Shown here: piece after piece, positions 39,120 through 49,442 of the stretch
Layout of the letters: every line of letters starts with the position of its first letter
Position numbering within the stretch: position 1 is the first letter of the stretch
Origin: Symbiodinium natans
Lineage: Eukaryota > Sar > Dinophyceae > Suessiales > Symbiodiniaceae
NCBI GenBank assembly: GCA_905221605.1
Contig: CAJNDS010001535.1
Coordinates: forward strand, 414,868-478,867
Direction: 5' to 3'
Length of the DNA stretch: 64,000 bases
Made by a program: the position numbers and the translations under genes
Notes under the pieces: generated by a model
Databases searched by the model: none
Told to the model about the DNA's origin: nothing
Seen by the model: the letters and a program-made list of their open reading frames with translations, nothing else

Positions 39120-42100
39120 GGACGGCCTCACAGTGCTGGGCCCCGACTTCCTCGTGCAATCTTCAGGTGGTACTGCCCTGCGCTCAGGATGGGGTGCCAT
39201 TTAGGGTTTAGGGTTTAGGGTTTAGGGTCTAGGGTCTAGGGTTTAGGGTTAAGGGTTCTCAGCACCCCTTCAACAGCAGCCCAAGCGTTCATGAGGTTCG
39301 CGTGCAGTTCCTGGCAGATGGCCGCGAAGAGGTCGAGATCTGGAGTGCTTGTGCCAGGGAGTCTCAACAGAGACTAATATATATATATATATGTATGTAT
39401 GTGTATATATATATATATTATTATGATTATTATTATGATTATGATTATTATTATTATACACAAGGTACAATATGCGTAGATCGCAGCGAGCATGGAGGGC
39501 ATCCTGCAGGTGCTCCTCAGTCTGCCCGCAAACGGCAGCGAGAGCGTGGCTGCGCTGGCCGTCAGCCGCAGCCCGAGATGCCAAAGATGCCCGCTGGATG
39601 GGGTTTGTTTAGGGTTTAGGGTTTGGGGTTTAGGGTTTAGGGTTTAGGGGTTGGGGTTTAGGGTTTAGGGTTTAGGGTTTAGGGTTTAGGGTTTAGGGGT
39701 TAGGGGTTAGGGGTTAGGGTTTAGGGGTTGGGGGTTGTGGGTTAGGGTTTAGGGTTTGGGGTTTAGGGTTTAGGGTTTAGGGTGGGGTTTCGAGTTTTCT
39801 GGGTGTGATGTTGAGTCGATCCCGAGGTGAGTCTCTGGTGCTCATAGCGACAGGCTCGGCTTTGCCAGCATTACGGTAGAACCCTGAATGGGGGGTTTAC
39901 GAAATGAGGGGGTACCTTAGTCCTTATTATAAGGGGATCGGTCCTACTATTTGGGGTCTATATCAGGGGTCCCTTATTATCGTAAACCCCCAAATGGGGG
40001 TTTACGAGAATAGAGTAGCCACGAATATAGTTCCCACATGGTAGGATTCCCTCATAGCAAGGACCCCAAGAAGGTACCCCCCTCTTGTCGGAAACCCCCT
40101 AACTGTGAAGCGCAGTGATCGCCAGATGGGTCTGTCAACGCCTCCACCGAGCTCTACGACGTCAGGGACCTGCGACGGGTGGCGCAGATGGAGCACCTCC
40201 CAGGACTCCAAGGGGGCATGTTTTTCTCACCTTCGGCCTTCGGTTGGGGGTTGTTAGTTGGGATGCGTCCCCGTTATACTAAGAGTCCCTTAATAGGGAT
40301 GCTAACGGATCCCTATAAAGGACTGTTAGTATAAGGGGGAGCCTCCCAAGTTGTTAGAAATTAACTCATCCATGCCCCTCGCTTCCTCGTCCCGCCCGGT
40401 CTCCTGACCGGGTCCGTGTGCCCCAGAGAGGTCCGCAGAGAGGCCCACCTCAGCAGAGAGTTCCGCCATGCCCGGAGTGCCCATATTCCCAAGGCAAGAG
40501 AGTCCCGCGGAGTATCGCATCGACCTTTAGACCGTAAGACAGGGGATGATCGAACGATATTTTGTTTATGTGTGTGTGTGTGTGTGTTTGACCAGAGGGG
40601 GGGGGGCTGTATTGATGTATGTAATGCATGTTTCGGCCTCTTTGCTTTTATATCTTGTGTTTCTTGCAGTGTCTTCGGGTTGTGGGGGCCCATGGACCGT
40701 GTGGATGGCGGAGAAAGGTTGGCATGTTTCCCCCTTCATATTAACAGTCCTTAATAGGGATTATAGTACCCTCCTATTATAATTCTCTAAACCCTAAACC
40801 CTAAACCCTAAACCCTAAACCCTAAACCCTAAACCCTAAACCCTAAACCCTAAACCCTAAACCCTAAACCCTAAACCCTAAACCCTAAACCCTAAACCCT
40901 AAACCCCAAACCCTAAACCCTAAATCCCAAGAGAAAGGCATCACCGCGGCGGCGCTTTGCCATGGTCGCAGCCTGGGTCTCTGGGCTGCCCTCGGCACAG
41001 GGAACGAGGCGGTGGCCGGGAGGGTTTAGGGTTTAGGGTTTAGGGTTTAGGGTTTAGGGTTTAGGGTTTAGGGTCGGAGGTTGGGGGTTTCGGGGTTTAG
41101 GGTTGAGGGGTTTTTGGGGATTGTGAGTTGGTATGAGAAGGTGTGAGAGAGCTACTGACATCACTGTATCCACAGTAGCCATCACTGTATCCACAGTAGG
41201 AACCTGTGGGCTCCCGAAGCTTCTGTGAAAGGCTTTCCGGCTTGGTATCCCGAAAGATGCATTGCCACCCCCCTAAACCTTAAGCCCTGAGCCCGAAACC
41301 GAAACCCTAAACCCTACACCCTAAACCCTAAGCCCCAAATCCCAAACCCCAAACCCCAAACCCTAAACCCTAAACCCTAAACCCTAAACCCTAAACCCTA
41401 AACCCTAAACCCTAAACACTAACACTCTCACTGCCGAAGCCGGGCCGAAGCCCTGAAGCCGCCGAAAGCCTAAGGCCAACACGCGCATGCCTCGAGCCAG
41501 GTGTGGGTCTACACGCTCCAACCCAGAGCTGTCGATCTTGGCTTCAGTGAAGGATGGGGGCTCATGGGTGACATGCTTGAACAAGGTTTAGGGTTTAGGG
41601 TTTAGGGTGGGGTTTCGGGTTTAGGGTTTAGGGTTTAGGGTTCCGAGTTTAGGGTGGGTTAAGCCCCAAGCCCGAAACCCTACACTCCACCGTCGCGCCT
41701 CCCGAGAATGCGCTGCTGGCAGGCCCGGACAGCAACGCTACTTCTGACAGCGTGTCGCAACCTCAGCTCCTCTTGAAGTAAGATGGAGGCCGTATATTCA
41801 TACAGGGACTCTGAGGGGCTTCTGTTAATAGTTATTTTGACCCTTATTTCCGGTTTTCGAGGACTTCTCACGGAGCGTTTGGGTTTGAGGTTTAAGGGTC
41901 GTGCTGTGTCGTGCTACCCATCAAGCCTCCGTACTGCGGCACAGTGGAACCAAAGCCTGCAAGGGCCAGCTACGATGCGTCGGTCTTGTCCATCTTCGAG
42001 GCATGGTAAGATCAGCGCGACTCAGAGAGTAACTCGTAATCAGAAGAGAGCGTGGTTGTCGAATGGTAGAGGCATGCTTGCATGGGTTTCAGGATGTCAT

Positions 42101-42641
42101 GTGGGCGCATCTTGATCACGCATGGAATGGTGCGGGACAGGGGGCTGTTCCCACATGCTGAACCTGAGAAGGTCAAAGGGACTGCGAGCATAAGGCTCGG
42201 CAATGGCTGACCATGCATGCATCACACGCATGCAGACAGTGCAAGGGCATGGCAACTGTAAACTCTGAACCCAAAACCCTAAACCCCAAACCCTAAGCCC
42301 TAAACCCTAAACCCTAAACCCTAAACCCTATACCAAGAACTCTGCCTTTGAGGACGGCTGCCTGGCACGATGTGATGGGCTTCCTAGGCCCGGTCTACTC
42401 CCGAACTGGTTCGGGTTTATGCGTTCTCAGGTCAAAACCAAGAAGTCTAAACCCTAAACCCTAAACTCTAACCCTAAACCCTAAACCCTAAACTTAAACC
42501 CTAAACCCTAAACCCTAAACCCCAAACCCTAAACCCCAAACCCTAAACCCTAAACCCCAAACCCTAAACCCTCAGATCCGGCCGTCTTCAGGTGAGGATG
42601 GATCCCTGCACCTCTGGGCACTTGAGCGCCTGGGGCCCTGA
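39120..42641 (+). CDS. WD40-type repeat protein, multi-exon (tentative)
   Basis: Exons in order: 39120-39165 (DGLTVLGPDFLVQSS), about 39292-39356 (VRVQFLADGREEVEIWSACA), 40126-40213 (VNASTELYDVRDLRRVAQME), 40933-41023 (GITAAALCHGRSLGLWAALG), 41501-41585 (VWVYTLQPRAVDLGFSEGWG), 41723-41777 (GPDSNATSDSVSQPQLLL) and about 42592-42641 (GEDGSLHLWALERLGP, stop TGA). 'EIWSA', 'LYDVRD' and 'DGSLHLWAL' are typical WD40 blade strands. The 41023/41501/41723 junctions are phase-consistent, and the first two donors are G|GTTTAGGG. The piece 41723-41777 ends at a good GTAAGA donor. A separate frame at 40427-40530 ends in a stop, so two genes are possible. Scaffold role by family; partners unknown. Confidence 0.5.
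39378..39460. repeat. (TA)n and (TTA/ATT)n simple sequence
   Basis: Short tandem AT and ATT repeats within an intron. Confidence 0.9.
39605..39785 (+). repeat. G-strand array with TTAGGGG variants
   Basis: About 25 units of TTTAGGG, TTAGGGG and TTGGGGG. Confidence 0.9.
39889..40100. mobile_element. Two abutting family-D foldback elements
   Basis: Element one runs 39889-39994 and element two 39995-40100, each with gggggtttacg and cggaaaccccc / cgtaaaccccc ends. Together they make a tandem palindrome pair ahead of exon 40126. Confidence 0.8.
40258..40349. mobile_element. Foldback element family A, copy 4 (complete)
   Basis: ttgggatgcgtccccgttat and ataagggggagcctcccaa. The arms share agtcccttaatagggat / atccctataaaggactg. 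Confidence 0.85.
40719..40925. mobile_element. Left half of family A joined to a C-strand array
   Basis: ttggcatgtttcccccttca...agggattatagtaccctcc is followed at 40789 by about 19 CCCTAAA units. The right arm is missing. Confidence 0.85.
41024..41420. repeat. Intron with G array, duplicated 21-mer and C array
   Basis: TTTAGGG units at 41024-41075; catcactgtatccacagtag in two tandem copies at about 41159-41199; CCCTAAA units at 41295-41420. Confidence 0.85.
42265..42571 (-). repeat. C-strand arrays around a possible exon
   Basis: Arrays at 42265-42333 and 42440-42571. Between them an open frame (GCLARCDGLPRPGLLPNWFG) may be an exon of the WD40-like gene. Confidence 0.75.
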
Positions 42642-42662
42642 GCTTTTCCTTTTACTCCGAGC

Positions 42663-42724
42663 TTAGGGTTTAGGGTTTAGGGTTTAGGGTTTAGGGTTTA
42701 GGGTTTAGGGTTTAGGGTTTAGGC
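42663..42724 (+). repeat. G-strand array after the WD40-like stop
   Basis: About 9 perfect TTTAGGG units. Degenerate C (42804-42872) and TTAAGGG-type units (42950-43045) follow. 42725-43210 has no supported gene. Confidence 0.85.
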
Positions 42725-43210
42725 TGAGCGAGCATCAGGGACTTGATCAAAGAATCATGTGGCGCTGGCTTGGTGCCCTCATACATCTACTCTCCAGAAT
42801 ATAAACCCTAAACCCTAACCCTAAACCCTAAACCCGAAACCCTAAACCCTCAACCCTAGACCCTAAACCCTCAACACCCACGCTCCGTCCCATGGTAAGG
42901 CCCACAGCCCTTCCAGTTGGAAAGCCCGTCTGTGGAGGCGTGCGAAGCATTTAGGGGTTTAGGGGCTTAGGATTTTAGGCATTTTGGGGTTTAGGCTGTT
43001 AAGGGTTAAGGGGTAAGGGTTAAGGGTTAAGGGTTCAGGGACTCAAGATTCCGGGGATGTTGGTCCAACCTTGGGCGCAATGTCGTGCAATTTCAGCCTT
43101 GCTTGTCTAGCTTTTGCATCTTCTACCTCCCACGACTCGGATGGACATCAGCGCCTATGCGCTCAGCAGATGCGCTCAGCAAGATGCACCTGAAGCGCAT
43201 GCACACATGC

Positions 43211-43298
43211 GAGTTTCCGAAATTCGGGCACATTAGGGGTACCTCATTGACTATTTGGGGTCGATATTAGGGGTCCCTTTTATTTTCGTAAAGCCCCA
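43211..43298. mobile_element. Foldback element family D, copy 10
   Basis: gagtttccgaaattcgggc and ttattttcgtaaagcccca, with the shared middle ctatttggggtcgatattag. Confidence 0.8.
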
Positions 43299-43439
43299 CG
43301 TATACGCATCCATTTGAGCATTCACAAGCTGCTACTCCGAAGCTGGGCTCAATCCAAGTAGCGGGCCGCGGATTTGAACCGTGCGTGGCCCCCAGTGGCC
43401 TCACGAAAGGTGACGATGCAGGTTGTATACGCTCAAAAA

Positions 43440-43575
43440 AAATATGTATATGTATATGTGTATATATATATATATGCACGGCATACACATGTACATATAC
43501 ACATACATATAAATTTAAATATAAGTATAAATATAAATATAAACAGAAATAAATATAAATATATTACATACTATA
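43440..43575. repeat. (TATG)n, (TA)n and (ATAAAT)n simple sequence
   Basis: AT-rich tandem repeats. No gene. Confidence 0.9.
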
Positions 43576-43950
43576 TAGTGCACTATGGAGCGTTCAGCTG
43601 CACTGGGCATCAGTGCTGACTTCGTAGCCAGTACCCTCCTGGAAGTCAGCTAAAGGTCGCACAGATGGCACCCGCTACCACGTGGCCCCGCGCTTACCAC
43701 GGCCCTGCAAATTTGCGCCATCTCGCAATCCAGTTGCCCTGAGCTTGCGGGACAAGAATGGTCGCAGTTTTCCTGATGGACCAGCCCCGGGGGGGCCAGA
43801 AAATACTTGTCACCCAAATGCAGGTGAGAACAGTTGACAACGGTTTCATCGGGAGATTGTGATCCCTACAAAGGGGCAGGTGCTCAGCGAACTCTCGGCT
43901 ACACCTAGAGCTCGACTGGCTCCGAGTGGATTTGATGTTGGGGAAGTGCC

Positions 43951-44070
43951 TGGAGAGGTTCGTGGGTACAAGAAGGGTTACAAGTAGGGTAACTATGGGT
44001 ATCACCTGATTAAGGGTACTTGCCCTAAACCCTATGCCCCTATCGAAAACACACCCATGAACACCTGGAA
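43951..44070. mobile_element. Foldback element family C, copy 5
   Basis: tggagaggttcgtgggtac and acccatgaacacctgga ends; shares tatcacctgattaagggtac with the copy at 10667. Confidence 0.75.
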
Positions 44071-44079
44071 GTGGCCCAG

Positions 44080-45099
44080 GCCATTGCAGCTGATTGTCAT
44101 TGGGTCGATGCTGGGGCTGGTAAGTGCCTGGGATGCAAGAGGGGCGGTCCACAGGAGCACGCGACTTCCAGCCGCCAACATAGGGGCCAAAGAAAAGCTT
44201 AGATGAGCCATATTTTTTCGGGGTTTGGGGTTTAGGGTTCAGGGTTAGGGTTTAGGGTTTCGGGTTTAGGGTTTAGGGTTAGGGTTTAGGGTTTAGGGTT
44301 TAGGGTTTAGGGTTTAGGGTTTAGGGTTTAGGGTTTCGGGTTTAGGGTTTAGGGTTTAGGGTTTAGGTTAGTTGGAGTTGGGGTTCGGGCCACCAAGGCA
44401 CAGTGTAGAGCCCAATGTGAGGCCAAGTCACCTTCATCGCAAGCCAGCCAAAGATGCCGGACCTCCGGCAGCATTTGAGTTCGGGTTTAGGGTTTAGGGT
44501 TTAGGGTTTAGGGTTTAGGGTTCAGGGTTTAGGGTTTAGGGTTTAGGGTTTAGGGTGTAGGGTTTAGGGTTTAGGGTTTAAGGTTCAGGTGAACCTTTGG
44601 CTTACGTGTTGAGAGCCATTCCCCGCCTGCTGGGACGGTGGGGGTTGATCTACATCACCAAAAGGCCGTTTTGGTACCCTAAACCTGGGGTTCAGGGTTT
44701 AGGGTTTAGAGTTCAGGGTTTAGGGTTTAGGGAGCCCCCATCAACCCTAAACGCAAAACCCTCAACCATACACCCTAAACCCTAAGCCCGCAAACCCTCC
44801 ACCCTAATTGAACAAACCCCAAACCCCAAACCCCAAACCCCAAACCCCAAACCCCAAACCCCAAACCCCAAACCCCAAACCCCAAACCCCAAACCCCAAA
44901 CCCCCCCAAACCCCAAACCCCAAACCCCAAACCCCAAACCCCAAACCCCAAACCCCAAACCCCAAACCCCAAACCCCAAACCCCAAACCCCAAACCCCAA
45001 ACCCCAAACCCAAAACCCTAAACCCTAAACCCTAAGCCCGAAACCTTAAATCCTGAGGACCGGACTGCTTCGGCCTTGCGACGAGCACAGGCCCGGAGG
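44080..45099 (+). CDS. Exon chain of an unrecognised gene
   Basis: 44080-44119 (WPRPLQLIVIGSMLGL, canonical donor GTAAGT), 44427-44484 (TFIASQPKMPDLRQHLSS), 44589-44673 (EPLAYVLRAIPRLLGRWGLI, then YITKRPF) and 45058-45099 (TGLLRPCDEHRPG). The last three join in phase: the donors of 44427-44484 and 45058-45099 are G|GTTTAGGG from arrays, and the third exon ends at GTACCC. Hydrophobic segments in the first and third could be membrane helices. No family recognised. Confidence 0.55.
44215..44370 (+). repeat. G-strand array, about 21 units
   Basis: TTTAGGG with some TTTCGGG. A second G-strand array (44485-44588) fills the next intron completely. Confidence 0.9.
44808..45050 (-). repeat. Homogeneous CCCCAAA array (about 27 units)
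   Basis: 44815-45010 is almost pure CCCCAAA (TTTGGGG on the other strand), broken once by a CCCCCC. CCCTAAA units flank it. Confidence 0.95.
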
Positions 45100-45283
45100 G
45101 TTTAGGGTTTAGGGTTTAGGGTTGGGGGTTTGGGGTTTAGGGTTTAGGGTTTAGGGCTTTAGGGTTTAGGGTTTAGGGCTTCAGGGGGTTCTTAAGGGGG
45201 GGGGGTCAAAGCGGGGCCTAAAGGGGCGCTTCACGAGACCAAGCCGGATCTTCTTATTTGGAGGCATAGGCATCAAAAAAAAA

Positions 45284-45350
45284 AATACTAAGCATCAAAA
45301 AGAAAAATAATAGGGATCAATAAAAAAAATAATAGGCATCAAAAAAAAAT
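45284..45350. repeat. A-rich tandem repeat (catcaaaaaaaaataata)
   Basis: Four units of about 20 bp. The inverse complement appears at 47419-47510. Confidence 0.85.
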
Positions 45351-45372
45351 AAGCCATCCGGCCCACCTGCGT

Positions 45373-45565
45373 GGTCCTCTGGTCCCGTGGTCCTCTGGTC
45401 CCGTGGTCCTCTGGTCCCGTGGTCCTCTGGTCCCGTGGTCCTCTGGTCCCGTGGTCCTCTGGTCCCGTGGTCCTCTGGTCCCGTGGTCCTCTGGTCCCGT
45501 GGTCCTCTGGTCCCGTGGTCCCCTGGTCTTGTGGTCCCCTGGTCCTCTGGTCCTCTGGTCTGCTT
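45373..45565. repeat. 16-bp minisatellite ggtcccgtggtcctct
   Basis: About 11 units, open in three frames because 16 is not a multiple of 3. Not coding. Confidence 0.95.
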
Positions 45566-45599
45566 GTCTGTCCGCCTGGTCCTGCGGGTCCTATGCGTA

Positions 45600-46556
45600 T
45601 AAATAAATAATTAAATTAGTCAAATAAGTAAAAATCAATAAATATAAATATGTATTATATACACACGATAGTGAAGGTCAACATGTGTGTATATATATGT
45701 ATGTATGTATGTATGTGCATATATATATATACATATTACATAATACACATTACATTACACATTACCTATTATAAATTATACATTTATATATTATATATTT
45801 TATATTATATATTATGTATTATGTATTATGTATTACGTATTCTGTATTATGTATTATGTATTATGTATTATGTATTAATTATGTATTATGAATTCTATAT
45901 TATGTTTTATGTTTATGTATTAATTATATCCTTTATCTTTTATATGTTTTGTATTATGTATTCTGTATCATGTATTATGTTTATGTATTTGTATTAAGAT
46001 CTATATTTATTTTGTCGATGTACAATGTATTTTGTATTATATATTATATATTATATATTATATATTAAATATTATATATTAATATATTATATATCTGTTA
46101 TACTAATATATATATATCATATTAAACTATATCATGTTTATTATATTACACTTATACTTATATATATACATATATATTATATATATATCCATTTGTATTT
46201 TATATTTAAATATTTTCATATGGTCGTACATTATAATGATATGTGGATGCATATAAATAAGTAAGTTAAATATGAATAAATAAGTAAACATAAATAAATA
46301 TAAATAAATATATATATATTTATATATATCGCATATTGTATATTATATGTCATATATTGCATATCATGTATTGTATATTGCATATTATATACTGCATATA
46401 ATGCATGATATAAAGTATATAATATATAATATATACTGTATACATAATATACAATATATAAAATATATAATATTATTTATTATTAATGAATTTATTATGT
46501 ATTATTCATTATATAGTCTATTTTATGTATTATGTAGTATGTATTATATATTGTTC
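45600..46556. repeat. AT-rich low-complexity block (tattatgtattatgta)
   Basis: Nearly 1 kb of TATTATG / TATATTA simple sequence. No gene. Confidence 0.95.
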
Positions 46557-47228
46557 TTTGAAGCCATTGGAATGCAAAGAAAATGGACGTTTTTTGCTTA
46601 AAACATGTAGAAGTAGAGTTTTTCCGATGGAAACATAGAGATAATAGAGGATTTCTCATGAAAACGTGAAGACAGTAGACGTTTTCTTGTGGGAGTATGA
46701 AGAAATAGAGGTTTTCCCATTGAAAGATCGAGAAACTAGAAGGTTTTCCAACCACTACCACCACTTCTACGCATCGTGCGAACATTGTTTGCAAATGGGG
46801 GGGGGCTGCGCCCCCCCCAACCCCCCCGCTGTTTTTTTTAAGCTGTGCAAAGCGTGCTGCAAAGCCAAGTGGGGGGGTGTGGGGGGGGGGTTGGGGGCTG
46901 CGCCAACCCCAACCCCGCCGCGTTTTTATCAAGCTGTGCCACTGCAAAGCGTGCTTTATGAATCTTGTTGAAGCCATTGGGATACTAAAAAGTTTAAGTT
47001 TTTCTTAAAATACATGCAAATAGAGGTTTTCCGATGGAAACATAGAGATGATAGAGGTTTCCTATGAAAACGTGAAGAAAATAGAGGTTTTCTTGTGGGA
47101 ATATGAAGAAATAGAGGTTTTCCTATTAAAAGATCGAGAAAATAGAAGGTTTTCCAACCACTACCACCACCCACTACTACCCATCGTGCGAGCATTGTGT
47201 TTGCAAATGGGGGGGGGGCCCCCCCCCC

Positions 47229-47276
<48 letters not shown>

Positions 47277-47395
47277 ACCCCCCCCCCCCCCCCCCCCCAA
47301 CCCCCCCCCCAACCACCCCCCCCCAACCCCCCCCCAACCCCCCCCCCCCCCAACCCCTCCCCCCAACCCCCCCCCCCCAACACCCCCCCCCCCGC
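46557..47395. repeat. Tandem duplication of about 410 bp with inner 35-40-bp repeats and poly-G/C ends
   Basis: Copy 1 (46557-46967) and copy 2 (46968-47395) share gaagccattgg, tttccgatggaaacatagag, gttttcttgtgggaatatga and ttccaaccactaccaccac. Each ends in a G-run followed by a C-run; in copy 2 the C-run is about 180 bp. Frames with poly-Pro or poly-Gly come from these runs. Confidence 0.9.
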
Positions 47396-47418
47396 TGTAT
47401 TCCAAGAGGAAAATGGGT

Positions 47419-47510
47419 TATTTTTTTTTTTGATGCTTATTTATTTTTTTTTTGATCCCTTGGGGTTATTTTTTTTTTTGATGCTTATTTATTTTTTTTT
47501 TGATCCTTCA
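47419..47510. repeat. T-rich tandem repeat, inverse of 45284-45350
   Basis: ttttttttttgatgcttatt occurs twice with tttgatcc between. Confidence 0.85.
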
Positions 47511-47564
47511 CCCTTATTTGGATTCCTCGGCTCTGAACGTCTTGGAATCCGAAGCCCCCGTGTC

Positions 47565-47710
47565 CTAAAGCCGCAACCCCAAACCCTAAACCCCCCACCC
47601 CGCCCCCCCCCCGTCTAGGGTGTATGGGGTCTCGGGTTGAGGGTTTATGGGGTTTAGGGTTTAGGGTTCAGGGTTTACGGTTTCGGGTTTCGGGTTTCGG
47701 GTTTCGGGGG
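47565..47710. repeat. Short C units, poly-C, then degenerate G-strand array
   Basis: CCCTAAA remnants near 47580, then TTTAGGG, TTTCGGG and TTTACGG units at 47640-47705. This C-then-G order without a clear exon between is the main exception to the usual polarity. Confidence 0.75.
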
Positions 47711-47749
47711 GGTCTAGGGCCCCGAAACCTCCCAAACTCTGAACCTTAG

Positions 47750-47839
47750 GAGAGTGCGGAGACCGATGGCCCGTCGGACATCGCGAGACTGGAGGACGTG
47801 GTCGAGGCGCAGCAGCTTCTTCGCCCATCTTACTCTTGG
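47750..47839 (+). CDS. Probable exon, unrecognised
   Basis: After ccttag the frame reads ESAETDGPSDIARLEDVVEA, then QQLLRPSYS. The donor GTGAGTAGGG coincides with the left edge of a family-E foldback element. Acidic, likely helical; no family. Confidence 0.5.
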
Positions 47840-47922
47840 TGAGTAGGGAATGAGGGAATGAGGTACCCGATATCCCCCTATATATGCCCTTTAAGGGATT
47901 ATGTGGGGTACTTCATTCCCCC
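47840..47922. mobile_element. Foldback element family E, copy 5, at a splice donor
   Basis: gtgagtagggaatgagggaa starts right at the exon end; the right arm is degenerate (cttcattcccccag). Confidence 0.75.
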
Positions 47923-48326
47923 AGGTGCCTCATTTCCTCAGGTTTAAAGGGTCTAGGTAGGGTTTAGGATGATCGCTCTATCTTAGGGTAGTTGCAGGGG
48001 TCTTAGTATGGGCCCATAACTTTGGAAACCTTAGATACCCCTGAAAACATGCCCTGATAGGCCCCAGAATGCTCACAAAAGGGTACAGCGATGTGCGGAA
48101 ACGCCGTAATACATCTCTACTGCACAACCTAAGCTCTAAACCGTAAACCTTAAACCCTAAACACTAAGCTCTACATCGCCCCCCCATAGGTGCCTTTTTT
48201 TGTGGGCCCCGAGTAGATCGTGTGCATACAACAAGAATATGACAGCAGGCCATGAATATACATGTTGGAAACTTCATGGATGTGTATGCCTTAATCATTA
48301 ATCTATGTATGAATATATACATATAT

Positions 48327-48329
48327 GTG

Positions 48330-48367
<38 letters not shown>

Positions 48368-48714
48368 CATATCACAAACAGTATAAACACGTATAAGAAA
48401 ATGTACAAGCACATGCACATAGATACACAACTATCTAACTGTACATCTAACACACACACATACACACATACACACATACACACATACACACATACACACA
48501 TACACACATACACACATACACACATACACACACATACACACACATACACACACACACACATACACACACATACACACACATACACACACATACACACACA
48601 TACACACACACATACACACACACATACACACACACATACACACACATACACACACACATACACACACACATACACACACACACACATACACACACACACA
48701 CACATACACACACA

Positions 48715-48764
<50 letters not shown>

Positions 48765-48830
48765 GTTAAATCAAACAGACGCACACACACACACATGCAT
48801 ATATATATATATATATGTCACATCATCCCC
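48327..48830. repeat. (CA)n / (CACATA)n and (TA)n microsatellite, about 480 bp
   Basis: Long CA tract with regular TACACA interruptions and TA ends. All frames stay open on both strands. Confidence 0.95.
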
Positions 48831-48877
48831 ATGTGGGGATTAAGGGTTTAGGGTTGAGGGAGCAGGTCTGGGGTTTG

Positions 48878-49025
48878 TTTGGAGGTTGATGGGTACTTCT
48901 AGGTAGGATCATACGTACCCTAGATCAGATCATAACCATAGTTACCCTACTTAGAACCCTACTTGTAAGTGCCCTTAGGATTAGGGTTTGGGGTTTAGGG
49001 TTTAGGGTTTAGGGCTCCAAGTACG
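48878..49025. mobile_element. Foldback element family C, copy 6, with G-strand array near the right end
   Basis: Left end tttggaggttgatgggtact. The right arm is broken at 48978 by TTTAGGG units and ends ctccaagtac. Confidence 0.75.
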
Positions 49026-49067
49026 GTTCCTTCTTTTTCTCCGATCGGTGATTTCGTACTCGCCTAG

Positions 49068-49115
49068 GCGCTGCGCAAGGAGTCCTTGGAGGCCTGGCGC
49101 CAAATTTTCCTTTAA
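49068..49115 (+). CDS. Possible terminal exon
   Basis: After tcgcctag the frame reads ALRKESLEAWRQIFL and stops at TAA. A G-strand array follows (49122-49170). Confidence 0.35.
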   Translation, partial: ALRKESLEAWRQIFL

Positions 49116-49442
49116 AGGGGGCTTAGGGTTTAGGGTTTAGGGTTTAGGGTTTAGGGTTAGGGTTTAGGGTTTTATGGATTCACGGATTGGGGTTGAGGGT
49201 TCAGTGGCCCGTCCTGAAGCCCTCGGCTTCCCTGAATTTTTTTTGGGATTTAGGGTTCAGGGTTCAGGCTGTCGGAGTTTAGGGGAGGTAGTGGGGTTTT
49301 CTGGCGCAAGGAGGGAAGAGAAACACGCAAGGGTCAACCAGCACCTGAGGGCATCTCAATCAACCTTTCGTAATGCAGTATTACAACCGTACGATAGTAT
49401 ATCAAAAGCAGTAACTATTATGTAAACAACGCAATGTATATA

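Noticed and set aside
43340-43400. tRNA-like T-arm on the - strand (cggttcaaatccgc)
   Set aside because: No matching acceptor stem, D-arm or anticodon arm could be placed.
44775-45035. Frames of about 70 codons (GFGVWGL, PKPQTPN)
   Set aside because: Translations of the CCCCAAA array.
46956-47455. Poly-Pro / poly-Gly frames
   Set aside because: Translations of long G and C runs in the 410-bp duplication.
48298-48796. Cys/Val and Thr/His repeat frames of 100-154 codons
   Set aside because: Translations of the CA microsatellite.
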